NCBI RefSeq assembly: GCF_001713375.1
Contig: NZ_CP016449.1
Location: 2,170,001 to 2,234,000, forward strand
Source: Hydrogenophaga sp. RAC07
GTDB taxonomy: Bacteria; Pseudomonadota; Gammaproteobacteria; Burkholderiales; Burkholderiaceae_C
Reading direction: 5' to 3'
Length of the DNA: 64,000 nt
Below the pieces are notes generated by a model. The model saw only the letters and a list, made by a program, of their open reading frames with translations. It did not search any database and had not been told where the DNA came from. The first letter of the stretch is position 1. Each line of letters begins with the position of its first letter. Positions 19,001-28,600 of the stretch are shown one piece after another. Both the position numbers and the translations under genes were made by a program.

Positions 19001-20854
19001 TCAGTGGCCGGTAGCAACGCCCGCGCCCTTGGGCACGCGCACCGACTCCACCAGTTCCACGATGTGCTGCGGCACCGGCTTGGAGACCTTGCTCACCAGG
19101 TAGGCGACCACGAAGTTCACGATCGCGCCCACGGTGCCGAAGGCCTCGGGGGTGATGGTGAAGAAGCCGTTCACGCCACCGACCATGTTCACGTAGTCGG
19201 TGCCCTTGATGAAGAAGATGCCCTTGTGTGCGAACACATAGAACAGCGTCACGGCCAGGCCCGCCAACATGCCGGCGATGGCGCCCTTGTCGGTCACGGT
19301 GCGGCTGAAAATGCCCATCATCAACGCAGGGAAGATGGTGGAAGCAGCAATACCGAAGGCCAGGGCCACGGTACCGGCGGCAAAGCCCGGCGGGTTCAAG
19401 CCCAGCCAGCCCGCCACAAAGATGGCCACGGCCATGGCGATCTTGCCGGCCATGAGTTCACCCTTTTCGCTGATGTCGGGCTTGATGGCGCCCTTGATCA
19501 GGTCGTGCGAGACGGCCGACGAGATGGCCAGCAACAAACCGGCAGCGGTGGACAGCGCAGCGGCCAGGCCACCGGCGGCCACCAGCGCGATCACCCAGTT
19601 GGGCAGCAGAGCGATTTCCGGGTTGGCCAGCACGATGATGTCGGCGTTCACGGTCAACTCGTTGCCCTTCCAGCCGGCCGCTTCGGCCTTGCCCTTGGCA
19701 ACGGCGTTCTTGGTCGCGTCGTTGTAGTACTGGATGCGGCCGTCCGCGTTCTTGTCTTCCCACTTCAGCAGACCGGTTTTTTCCCAGCGCTTCATCCACT
19801 CGGGACGCTGGTCATACACCAGGCTGGCTTCGGTGGCGTAGAGGTCGCCATTGGCCTTGACGGTGTCGGCATTCACGCCGATGCCGCCTTCAGCACTGCG
19901 AACGAGACCCACAGCCGAGTTCACCGTGCCGTGCAGGTTCAGCTTGGCCATGGCGCCCACCGCGGGTGCGGTGGTGTACAGCAAGGCGATGAAGATCAGC
20001 GCCCAGCCGGCAGTGGAGCGTGCATCGGCCACTTTGGGCACGGTGAAGAAGCGAACGATCACGTGGGGCAGGCCCGCGGTACCGATCATCAGCGACACGG
20101 TGTAGAAGAACATGTTCAGCGTCGAACCCGCGCTGGTGGTCGTGTACTGGCCAAAGCCGAGGTCGGTCACCACCTGGTCAAGCTTGGTCAGCAGCGACAC
20201 GTCGGTGCCCGCCATGTCGGAGCCCAGACCCAGCTGCGGCAGGAAGTTGCCGGTCAGGTTGAGCGAGATGAAGAAGGCCGGCACGAGGTAGGCAGCGATC
20301 AGCACGATGTACTGCGCCACCTGCGTGTAGGTGATGCCCTTCATGCCGCCGAACACCGCGTACATGAACACGATGGCCATGCCGATGTAGATGCCCTGGT
20401 CGCTGGAGACACCCAGGAAACGCGCGAAGGTCACGCCCACGCCGGTCATCTGGCCAATGATGTAGGTCAGCGAGATGATCAGCAGGCACAACACGGCCAC
20501 GTTGCGCGCGGCCTTCGAGTAGAAACGGTCACCGATGAACTCCGGCACGGTGAACTTGCCGAACTTGCGCAGGTACGGTGCCAGCAGCATGGCCAGCAGC
20601 ACGAAGCCGCCGGTCCAGCCCATCAGGAACACAGCACCGCCGTAGCCCATGTTGGAGATCAGGCCGGCCATGGAGATGAAGGACGCGGCCGACATCCAGT
20701 CGGCGGCCGTGGCCATGCCGTTGGTGATGGGGTGGACCCCGCCGCCGGCCACATAAAACTCGGACGTGCTGCCCGCGCGTGCCCAGTAGGCGATGCCGAG
20801 GTACAGCGCGAAGCTGAGTCCGACGAACAGATAGATGGTGGTTTGAAGTGCCAT
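19001..20854 (-). CDS. Sodium:solute symporter, VC_2705-type, second copy
   Basis: The 617-residue SSS transporter has about 13 membrane helices and the signature TAADWMSAASFISMAG. It is clearly paralogous to the symporter at 4282-6393 (shared GYGGAVFLMGWTGG, VAAGGLAAALST and TVPEFIGDRF-type motifs) but lacks the long Ala-rich insertion. A large loop between later helices (about 320-395) contains an EF-hand-like sequence, DKNADGRIQYYN at 367-378. It follows its DUF4212 partner by 16 bp. It probably takes up acetate, lactate or a related acid. Substrate assignment is by family and context only. Confidence 0.9.
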   Translation of the reverse strand: MALQTTIYLFVGLSFALYLGIAYWARAGSTSEFYVAGGGVHPITNGMATAADWMSAASFISMAGLISNMGYGGAVFLMGWTGGFVLLAMLLAPYLRKFGKFTVPEFIGDRFYSKAARNVAVLCLLIISLTYIIGQMTGVGVTFARFLGVSSDQGIYIGMAIVFMYAVFGGMKGITYTQVAQYIVLIAAYLVPAFFISLNLTGNFLPQLGLGSDMAGTDVSLLTKLDQVVTDLGFGQYTTTSAGSTLNMFFYTVSLMIGTAGLPHVIVRFFTVPKVADARSTAGWALIFIALLYTTAPAVGAMAKLNLHGTVNSAVGLVRSAEGGIGVNADTVKANGDLYATEASLVYDQRPEWMKRWEKTGLLKWEDKNADGRIQYYNDATKNAVAKGKAEAAGWKGNELTVNADIIVLANPEIALLPNWVIALVAAGGLAAALSTAAGLLLAISSAVSHDLIKGAIKPDISEKGELMAGKIAMAVAIFVAGWLGLNPPGFAAGTVALAFGIAASTIFPALMMGIFSRTVTDKGAIAGMLAGLAVTLFYVFAHKGIFFIKGTDYVNMVGGVNGFFTITPEAFGTVGAIVNFVVAYLVSKVSKPVPQHIVELVESVRVPKGAGVATGH

Positions 20855-20870
20855 GGTGTTCTCGTGTGTC

Positions 20871-21131
20871 TCAGTCTTCCTGCATGCCGAACTTGCGATC
20901 GATCTGGCCCATCTTGTGGGCGTAATAGAAGATCAATGCAATGAACACGTAGATGGAGCCTTGCTGCGCAAACCAGAAGCCCAGCGGATAACCGCCAAGC
21001 GTGATGCCATTGAGCATGGGGGCGAACAAAATGCCCGCGCCGTAGGAAACCAGGAACCACACGACCAATACCTTGGTCAGCAGGCCCAGCGTGGCGGACC
21101 AATAGGCCTTTGCGTTGCTGTCGCTGTTCAT
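20871..21131 (-). CDS. DUF4212 small membrane subunit, second copy
   Basis: The 86-residue protein is the same length as the copy at 6398-6658 and has two membrane helices with the pattern AYWSATLGLLTKVLVVWF and GYPLGFWFAQQGS. The start at 21131 has GGAGA about 8 bases upstream; ATGs at 21146 and 21221 are less well placed. It is the first gene of the operon with the downstream symporter and is divergent from the DUF485-ActP operon. Confidence 0.88.
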   Translation of the reverse strand: MNSDSNAKAYWSATLGLLTKVLVVWFLVSYGAGILFAPMLNGITLGGYPLGFWFAQQGSIYVFIALIFYYAHKMGQIDRKFGMQED

Positions 21132-21470
21132 GAAAGTCATCTCCATTGAATGAAGCTTGCCGAGAAAGGCGGCCGTGGCCACCTGCTTGTGCACTCCACA
21201 AAAGCCCTGGCTTTGTGGCACTACGGGGCGGACTTTGTTATCGCTTTCTTACAGCTAAATTGCAGCGCCACCTGAAAGGCCCAAAACCGAGGGTATGCCC
21301 TTACAAGACAGCGCGGATGATCACGCGCAGCTTTCAAAACGAGAGCGAATCGGCCCCGCCGCGTTCACCAACGAACTGACAGCTTGTCAGCGCGGCTTCA
21401 GATTCGGGTCAGTGCTTGGTAAGAGCCCAGGCCTACGCTGAGGGCTCCACTTCACAACCGAGGAGACCCC
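21132..21470. other. Divergent intergenic region between two symporter operons
   Basis: These 339 bp contain no convincing gene. They hold the divergent promoters of the DUF4212-symporter operon (minus) and the DUF485-ActP operon (plus). The only clear signal is the motif at 21238-21266 shared with 7717-7746. The last bases carry the GAGGAG ribosome site of the DUF485 gene. No terminator or repeat is evident. Confidence 0.7.
21238..21266. promoter_or_regulatory. Shared candidate regulatory motif, copy 2
   Basis: TTATCGCTTTCTTACAG is followed 6 bases later by TGCAGC. It matches the site at 7717-7746 at 16 of the first 17 positions and all 6 of the last. It lies about 107 bp upstream of the DUF4212 start and about 205 bp upstream of the DUF485 start. 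Confidence 0.5.
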
Positions 21471-21779
21471 ATGCAAGACGACATGGTCCAGCGCATCCTA
21501 AGCCATCCCAAATACCGGGAGCTCAAGGCGAAACGATCCCGCTTTGGCTGGTGGCTGACCCTGGCGATGATGGTCGTGTACTACGGCTTCATCCTGCTGG
21601 TGGCCTTCAACAAGGAGTTCCTCTCGCAACGGATGGGCGACGGCGTGATGACGATCGGCATACCGATCGGCTTCGGCGTGATCGTGTTCACCATCGTCAT
21701 CACGGCGATCTACGTGAAGCGCGCCAACACCGAGTTCGACGAACTGTCCAACGCCGTGGCGCAGGCGGTGATGAAATGA
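21471..21779 (+). CDS. DUF485 membrane protein (YjcH-like) of the acetate permease operon
   Basis: The 102-residue protein has two membrane helices (about 25-48 and 60-83) and the DUF485 opening [18 protein letters not shown]. In Escherichia coli the homologue YjcH is encoded between acs and actP. It is a probable small subunit of the acetate symporter. GAGGAG precedes the ATG. Its TGA overlaps the actP start (ATGA), showing translational coupling. Confidence 0.92.
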   Translation: MQDDMVQRILSHPKYRELKAKRSRFGWWLTLAMMVVYYGFILLVAFNKEFLSQRMGDGVMTIGIPIGFGVIVFTIVITAIYVKRANTEFDELSNAVAQAVMK

Positions 21780-23503
21780 AACACCGCACACCCACCCTGC
21801 GCCGCCTGCTCACGCTGCTGGCCCTCTTCGGTGTGTCGGCGGCTGTCTGGGCCGCCGGTGCCGACCTCGGCCAATCCGAGAAACAGGCCACCAACTGGAC
21901 CGCCATCGGCATGTTCGGCGCCTTTGTGCTGTTCACGCTGTTCATCACCAAATGGGCCGCGGCCAAGACCAAGTCGGCCTCGGACTTCTACACCGCCGGT
22001 GGTGGCATCACCGGCTTTCAGAACGGCCTGGCGATCGCGGGCGACTACATGTCGGCCGCGTCTTTCCTCGGCATTTCCGCCGCGGTGATGGCCAGCGGTT
22101 TTGACGGCCTGATCTACTCCATCGGCTTCCTGGTGGGCTGGCCCGTCATCACCTTTCTGATGGCCGAGCGACTGCGCAACCTGGGCAAGTTCACCTTCGC
22201 CGACGTGGCCGCGTTCCGCTTCGAGCAGACGCCGATCCGCATCTTCGCGGCCTCGGGCACGCTGGTGGTGGTGGCCTTCTATCTCATCGCGCAGATGGTG
22301 GGCGCGGGCCAGCTGATCAAGCTGCTGTTTGGCCTGGAATACTGGATCGCGGTGGTGATCGTGGGCGCGCTGATGATGATGTACGTGCTCTTCGGCGGCA
22401 TGACGGCCACCACCTGGGTGCAGATCATCAAGGCCTGCCTGCTGCTGGGCGGTGCTTCGTTCATGGCGCTGTCGGTGCTGTGGCACTTCGGCTTCAGCCC
22501 CGAGGCCATGTTCGCCGGCGCGGTGAAGATCAAGACCGACCTGGCCCTGAAGGACGGCAAGACCGCCGAGGTGGCGGCCTCGCTGGGCCAATCCATCATG
22601 GGGCCGGGCAACTTCGTCAAGGACCCGATCTCGGCCATCAGCTTCGGCATGGCGCTGATGTTCGGCACCGCGGGTCTGCCGCACATCCTCATGCGCTTCT
22701 TCACCGTGCCCAGCGCCAAGGAAGCACGCAAGTCGGTGATGTGGGCCACCGGCTGGATCGGCTACTTCTACCTGCTGACCTTCATCATCGGTTTCGGTGC
22801 CATCACCTTCGTGTTGACCAATCCCCAATTCCTCGACGCCAAGGGCGCGCTGCTGGGTGGCAACAACATGGCGGCGGTGCACCTGTCCAACGCGGTGGGC
22901 GGCAACGTGTTCCTCGGTTTCATCTCGGCCGTGGCGTTCGCCACCATCCTCGCGGTGGTGGCCGGTCTCACGCTCTCGGGTGCCTCGGCGGTCTCGCACG
23001 ACCTGTATGCCACCGTGATCAAGAAGGGCAAGGCCGACAGCACCTCCGAGCTGCGGGTGTCCAAGATCACCACCATTGCACTCGGCGTGGTGGCCGTGGT
23101 GCTGGGCATCGCGTTCGAGAAGCAGAACATCGCCTTCATGGTGTCACTGGCGTTTGCCATCGCGGCGTCGGCCAACTTCCCCGTGTTGTTCATGAGCGTG
23201 CTGTGGAAAGACTGCACGACCAAGGGCGCGGTCATCGGTGGCTTCCTGGGCCTCATCTCTTCGGTGGCGCTCACCGTCGTGTCGCCCTCGGTGTGGGAAG
23301 TGACGCTGGGCAACCCCAAAGGCTCGGCGCTGTTCCCCTACACTTCGCCCGCCCTCTTCTCCATGACCATCGGCTTTTTGGGCATCTGGTTCTTCTCCAT
23401 CCTCGACACCAGCCGGCGCGCCAAGATCGATCGGGCAGGTTTCCTCGCACAACAGGTGCGCTCCGAGACCGGCATCGGCGCATCGGGAGCCTCTGGCCAC
23501 TGA
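21776..23503 (+). CDS. actP: Cation/acetate symporter ActP
   Basis: The 575-residue SSS permease imports acetate and related short acids such as glycolate. It begins with a cleavable-looking leader (about 1-26, ending SAAVWA), a feature of ActP proteins. About 13 helices follow, with [17 protein letters not shown] and [20 protein letters not shown]. The start overlaps the DUF485 stop; longer in-frame starts run through that gene and are rejected. A strong terminator follows. No acs gene lies in the window. Confidence 0.94.
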   Translation: MKHRTPTLRRLLTLLALFGVSAAVWAAGADLGQSEKQATNWTAIGMFGAFVLFTLFITKWAAAKTKSASDFYTAGGGITGFQNGLAIAGDYMSAASFLGISAAVMASGFDGLIYSIGFLVGWPVITFLMAERLRNLGKFTFADVAAFRFEQTPIRIFAASGTLVVVAFYLIAQMVGAGQLIKLLFGLEYWIAVVIVGALMMMYVLFGGMTATTWVQIIKACLLLGGASFMALSVLWHFGFSPEAMFAGAVKIKTDLALKDGKTAEVAASLGQSIMGPGNFVKDPISAISFGMALMFGTAGLPHILMRFFTVPSAKEARKSVMWATGWIGYFYLLTFIIGFGAITFVLTNPQFLDAKGALLGGNNMAAVHLSNAVGGNVFLGFISAVAFATILAVVAGLTLSGASAVSHDLYATVIKKGKADSTSELRVSKITTIALGVVAVVLGIAFEKQNIAFMVSLAFAIAASANFPVLFMSVLWKDCTTKGAVIGGFLGLISSVALTVVSPSVWEVTLGNPKGSALFPYTSPALFSMTIGFLGIWFFSILDTSRRAKIDRAGFLAQQVRSETGIGASGASGH

Positions 23504-23522
23504 ACCATCGATGCAGACATGA

Positions 23523-23559
23523 GGGGGCCTGGATCGTGGTGCGATCCAGGCCCCTTTTT
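23523..23559 (+). terminator. Terminator after actP
   Basis: A 13-bp stem, GGGGCCTGGATCG with CGATCCAGGCCCC, encloses a short loop and is followed by five T residues. It isolates the acetate operon from the caspase/TIR operon. Confidence 0.93.
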
Positions 23560-23688
23560 GTCCATGGGAATGCCGCGAACCAACGCATTCACTGTTAATT
23601 CAAAAGCACCCAGAAAAGACATTCACTTACAACTTGAGGTTTGCTTCATAATGACAAACTCCCCAGAATTTGTGACGGATTGCACAGT

Positions 23689-23703
23689 TCAAACAATTTG
23701 AAA
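23689..23703. promoter_or_regulatory. Perfect palindrome ahead of the caspase/TIR operon
   Basis: TTCAAA and TTTGAA flank CAA as a perfect inverted repeat ending 22 bp before the first ATG of the operon. The surrounding 23580-23710 stretch is noticeably AT-richer than the rest of the window and should contain the promoter. The site could be an operator; no regulator gene is encoded next to it. Confidence 0.4.
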
Positions 23704-23725
23704 CAGCCACCGCGGGGGAGTTCAA

Positions 23726-24631
23726 ATGGCCAGCAAAGCATCTGCCACCCAGGCGAAAAGGCCGCAAGGTCTGTCGCTGCACATCGGCATCAACGAGGTC
23801 AGCGCCGCCCACTACGAGGGCTGGACCGGGCCCCTGGCCGCGTGTGAATTCGACGCCCACGACATGGCGGCACTTGCCCAGTCGCAAGGCCTGAAGAGCA
23901 CGCTGCTGATCACCAAAAAAGCCACCCGCGCCAACCTGCTGGCAGCGCTGCGCAAAGCAGCGAAAGCGCTGGGCGATGGTGACTTTTTCTTCATGAGTTT
24001 TTCCGGCCACGGCGGCCAGGTGCCCGACGTGAGCGGCGAAGAGGACGACAAGCAGGACGAGACCTGGTGCCTGTTCGACGGCCAGCTCATCGACGACGAG
24101 CTGTACTACGAGCTGAGCAAATTCAAGAGCGGTGTACGCATCTTCGTGGTCTCGGACAGCTGCCACAGCGGCACCGTGGTGCGCGCCGCGCGTCCACCAC
24201 CCGGCACACCCGCGCAGCGCCCGCGCATCATGCCGCCGGCCGTGGGCATGCGCGTGTACACGGCGCACAAGGCCTTCTACGACAAGCTGCAGAACGACGT
24301 GGCCAAGGTGGCTGGCGGGCGCGTGACCGATCCCGACACCGCGCTGGCCAACGTCACCGTGAGCAACCGGCTCACCGGCATCGTCAAGGACTTCAAGCCC
24401 GCGCTCATCCTCATCTCGGGCTGCCAGGACAACCAGTTTTCCATGGACGGCGACCACAACGGCGCCTTCACCGAACAAATGCTGCGTGTGTGGAACAACG
24501 GCGCGTTCAAAGGCAGCTACGCCAGCTTTCATGCGCACATCCGCGCGGGCCTGCCGCCCAGCCAGTCGCCCAACCTGTTCACGCTCGGCCCGGCAGCGCC
24601 GTTCCTCAAACAGGCGCCGTTGAGCGTCTGA
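23726..24631 (+). CDS. Caspase-like protease (peptidase C14, metacaspase/orthocaspase type)
   Basis: The 301-residue cytoplasmic protein has a caspase fold. It opens with [16 protein letters not shown], then has the catalytic His in SFSGHGGQ (H95) and the catalytic Cys in VSDSCHSGT (C146), so the dyad is intact. The acidic motif [16 protein letters not shown] (111-126) matches the region metacaspases use for substrate and calcium binding; these enzymes usually cut after Arg or Lys. It has no pro-domain, signal peptide or fused adaptor. GGGGGAG precedes the ATG. As the first gene of a five-gene operon that also encodes a CHAT protease and a TIR protein, it may be an executioner or activating protease. 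The target is unknown. Confidence 0.92.
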   Translation: MASKASATQAKRPQGLSLHIGINEVSAAHYEGWTGPLAACEFDAHDMAALAQSQGLKSTLLITKKATRANLLAALRKAAKALGDGDFFFMSFSGHGGQVPDVSGEEDDKQDETWCLFDGQLIDDELYYELSKFKSGVRIFVVSDSCHSGTVVRAARPPPGTPAQRPRIMPPAVGMRVYTAHKAFYDKLQNDVAKVAGGRVTDPDTALANVTVSNRLTGIVKDFKPALILISGCQDNQFSMDGDHNGAFTEQMLRVWNNGAFKGSYASFHAHIRAGLPPSQSPNLFTLGPAAPFLKQAPLSV

Positions 24632-24689
24632 CCGGTGGGCGCCCCGGCTGGCGCCTTGTCTGCAGCGGCAACCCAAGGGAGGGTTTCAC

Positions 24690-25649
24690 ATGCTCGGCAT
24701 CCAGAACCACCGCCTCACCGGCCCCGACGTGAGCTTTCGCGCCACACCCAATGTGGGCGGCGCCATGCGCCCGCGCTTTGTGGTGCTGCACTACACGGCC
24801 GGGCGCACGCTGGAGAGTTCGGTCGAGTCGCTCTGCACCAAAAAGCCGCAGGGCAACGCGTCGTCGCACATCGTGCTCGGGCGCGACGGGCGCATCGTGC
24901 AGCTCGCGCCGTTCAACACCGTGACCTGGCACGCCGGCGTGAGCCAGTGGAACGGGCTCGACGGTCTGAACCACCACGCCATCGGCATCGAGATGGACAA
25001 CGCCGGCCTGCTGCACCGCGAAGGCGAGCGCTGCGTGTCGTGGTTCGGCAAGGCTTACCCCGACAACGAGGTGGTGATGGCTGAACACCGCCACGGCGGC
25101 GGCGTTCGGCCGTGGCACCACTTCACCGAGGTGCAGATCGAACGCGCTCTGGCGCTGTGCGAGGTGCTGGTGGCGCACTACGGCCTGCAGGACGTGCTGG
25201 GCCACGAAGACATTGCGCGCGGGCGCAAGGTCGACCCGGGTCCGGCCTTCCCCCTGGCTGCGGTGCGCAGCCGCGCGCTGGGCCGCGGGGCCGATGTGCC
25301 GGTGCGCCTGGTGGTGAACGCCGCCAGCCTCAACATCCGCAGCGGCCCGGCGGCCGAGTTTCCCAAGGTCGCGCCCGCCCTCAAGCGCGGCACCGAGCTG
25401 GTGCTGCTTGAACCTCAAGACCGCTGGAGCCGCGTGGCGGTGGTGGGCGCCACCGACCTCGAAGGCTGGGTCTGCAACGACTTCGTGACGCGCCAGGCAG
25501 CCCCACGGTCCGGGCCCACGGTGCTCTCGCGCACGCAGCGCGCCGTGCCGCTGGCCACCCGCTCACGCGCCACACCCCAACCCACCGCCGCGCCGGCCAG
25601 AAAGCGCGCAACACCCACGAAAAAAAGCACCCCCCGCGCCGCGCGCTGA
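24690..25649 (+). CDS. N-acetylmuramoyl-L-alanine amidase with SH3-like domain, apparently cytoplasmic
   Basis: The 319-residue protein has an amidase_2 (PGRP/AmpD-type) domain at about 25-190. The probable zinc ligands are H34 (VVLHYTAG), H172 (GHEDIARG) and D182 (KVDPGPAF). The fold cleaves the bond between MurNAc and L-Ala of peptidoglycan. A bacterial SH3 domain (about 203-268, SLNIRSGPAAEF) follows, then a basic low-complexity tail. No signal peptide or lipobox is seen, so it should stay inside unless released by lysis or another route. It lies 58 bp after the caspase gene and 33 bp before the CHAT gene. GGGAGG precedes the ATG. Confidence 0.9.
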   Translation: MLGIQNHRLTGPDVSFRATPNVGGAMRPRFVVLHYTAGRTLESSVESLCTKKPQGNASSHIVLGRDGRIVQLAPFNTVTWHAGVSQWNGLDGLNHHAIGIEMDNAGLLHREGERCVSWFGKAYPDNEVVMAEHRHGGGVRPWHHFTEVQIERALALCEVLVAHYGLQDVLGHEDIARGRKVDPGPAFPLAAVRSRALGRGADVPVRLVVNAASLNIRSGPAAEFPKVAPALKRGTELVLLEPQDRWSRVAVVGATDLEGWVCNDFVTRQAAPRSGPTVLSRTQRAVPLATRSRATPQPTAAPARKRATPTKKSTPRAAR

Positions 25650-25682
25650 ACCCGGCCACACCGCCGTCGCAGAAAGGCCCCC

Positions 25683-28600
25683 ATGAGCACCGCCGCCACC
25701 GCTCCGATCACCTTCATCGTCCGCGGTCAACCGCAGGCTCCGGGCGTCACACGCGGCGGGGGCTCTGCTGCGGCAGCGACCTTCGGCGGGCGCGGGCAGA
25801 CGGTGCAACGGGTGCAGGTGGGCGCCACGCGCGGCAGCAGCGACGCGGTGCGCCTCACAGCCCGGCCGGGCTTGGATGCGGTGGTGCTGCACATCAGCAA
25901 CGGCCCCTCGCTCATGTTGCACCCCGAGACCGCGCGCGACCTGATGCTGGCGCAGTCGGGCATCACGCGCAGCGGCCTGGCGGCGCAGCCGCGCAGCCGC
26001 TCCGCCACCGAGGTGCAGGTGCCCGCGCAACTCGGCTGGCAGGGCCTGGAGCAGGCCGGCGCCACCCGTGGTGCCACGCGCGGGCGGCTGGGCGATGTGC
26101 TGCTCTCGGCCGTCGAGGTGGTCACCGGCCTGCTGCTGGAGCCGGCCTCGCGCATCACCGCCGCCAAGATCGCCGCGCGGGTGGACGACCAGGTGGACGC
26201 CGGCCTGTACGCGCTGTCGGCACACAGTTTTGCCACCACGCTCAAGGGCAGCGGCAAGCCGCTTGTGAAGATTCCGCCCACCGCCAGCCCCGACGAACCG
26301 GTGCTGGTGCTGTTGCACGGCACCTTCTCCAACACCCACGGCACCTTCGGCAAGCTGTGGCAACACCACCCGCAAAAGGTGCGCGAGCTGTTCGCGCGCC
26401 ACGGCGACCGGGTCTACGGCTTCGACCACCCCACGCTGATGGCCAGCCCGATCGACAACGCGCTGATGCTCGCACGCGCGCTGCCCGACGGCGCGCGGCT
26501 GCACCTGCTGACGCACTCGCGCGGCGGTCTGGTGGCCGAAGTACTGGCCCGCGTGTGCGCCAAGCCCGAACTCGATGAAAAGTCGCTCGCGCCGTTCAAG
26601 GCGCCCGGTCACCGCAACCAGCTCCAGGCATTGCGCGATCTGGCCGCCGAACTCAAGGGCCGCAACATCCGCGTGGCGCGGGTGGTGCGGGTGGCCTGCC
26701 CGGCGCGCGGCACGTTGCTGGCCTCCAAACGCCTCGACGCCTATGTGTCGGTGCTCAAGTGGTCGCTCGAACTCGCGGCCATTCCGGTGGCACCCACGCT
26801 GATCGACTTCATTGGTGAAGTGGCCAGCCAGCGCTGCGACCCGGCGCTCATGCCAGGCCTCGAATGCATGATGCCCGAGAGCCCCCTGGTGCAATGGCTG
26901 CATGCCACCGAAGGCGCCGACGGCGGCACGCTGCCGGGCCAGCTGCGCGTGGTGGCGGGCGACATCCAGGGCGACTCGATCACCTCGTGGGTGAAGACGC
27001 TGCTGGCCGACGCCTTCTACTGGACGGACAACGACCTGGTGGTGCAGACGCGCTCGATGTACGGCGGCGCGCCGCGCTCCCCGGCGGGCGGGCACGCGGC
27101 GGCCACGTTTGTGCTGGAGCGCGGTGGCAAGGTCTCGCACTTCAGCTATTTCAGCGAACCACGCTCGGCCGAAGCCATCTGCAACGCGCTGGTGCAGGAC
27201 GCACCGGCGGGCTTCCGCCCGATCGGGCCGATGTCGTGGGCCGGCAGCTCCAGCGACGGCCTGCGCGGCATGCCCCGCGCGGCCGGCGCACCTCCGACCT
27301 CGGACCGCCCGGCGGTGATCATGCTGCCGGGCATCCTGGGCAGCCACCTCGCGGTGGACGGCAAACGCATCTGGCTGAGCGCGCGCATCCTCGGCGGTCT
27401 GGGGCGCCTGGCCTACCCCGACAGCGGCGGGCGCGTGCTGCCCGACGGCGCCATCGGCAGCGTCTACGATGATCTGGCTGCGTTCCTCTCGGGCAGCCAC
27501 GAGGTGATCGAGTTTTCGTTCGACTGGCGCCGCCCCATCGAAGAAGAAGCCGCGCGCCTGGCCGAGGTGATGGACGTGGCCTTGTCCGCGCGCGCGGCCA
27601 GCGGCCAGCCGGTGCGCCTGCTCACACACTCCATGGGCGGTCTGGTGGCGCGCACGGTGCAGCTGGAATGCCCCGCTGTGTGGCAACGCTGGCTGGAGCG
27701 CCCGGGCTCGCGCCTGCTGATGCTGGGCACGCCCAACGGGGGCTCGTTCGCGCCCATGCAGGTGCTTTCGGGCGACGACACCATGGGCAACGCGCTGGCC
27801 GCCTTCGGCCTGCCGTTCCAGGACCACAAGGCGCGCCGCCTCATGGCCGCCATGCCGGGTTTCATGCAACTGCAGATGGGTCTTCTCGACCCCGCGCTGG
27901 GTCTCGCGCAGAGCGAGCGCTGGCAGGCCCTGGCCGAGCAGGACATGAAGGCGCTGGAAGAGGCCAACTTCTGGCACGACCCGGGCAGCCAGCGCGCCAT
28001 CTACCGCTGGGGCGTGCCGACGCAAGAGGTGCTCGACCGCGCCGTGGCGCTGCGCCGCCGCCTGGACCAGCAGCGCGACACGGCCCTGCCCGGTTTCAGC
28101 GACCGGCTGGTGATGGTGGTGGGCCATGCACGCTTCACCCCGGCGGGCTTCGAGATGGATGCGCGCGAAGGGCTGGTGTACCTGGACCAACCCGAAGGCG
28201 GCGACGGTCGTGTGACGCTGGAGAGCGCCTTGCTGCCCGGCGTGCGCGCCTGGCGGGTGGACAGCTCACACGGTGACCTGCCCGATGTGGAGGCCGCATT
28301 CCCGGCCTACCTGGAGTTGCTGCAGAACGGAGACACGCAGCGCCTGCCGCTGGTGGGCTCAGCCGGCTTGCGCGGAGGCCCTGCGTCCGCCGCGGTGCCT
28401 GCCGCCGCGCTGGTGCGCAACCGTCCCTCGCGCCAGCGCAGCCCGGTGGTGGTGCCGCCCACCGGGCTGGGTGAACTGCTGGCCCCCGTGGCCGAGCCAT
28501 CCACCACCAGCGAGACGCCCCGCGGTGCGCTGCACATCAGCGTGCACAACACCAACCTCAAGTTCACAAGCCAGCCGCTGATGGTGGGCCACTACTTCGC

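Noticed and set aside
25563..28190. An 875-codon open frame on the minus strand
   Set aside because: Antisense to the amidase end and the CHAT giant; Arg/His/Ala-rich with no fold signal. The plus-strand gene has intact catalytic motifs and ribosome sites.
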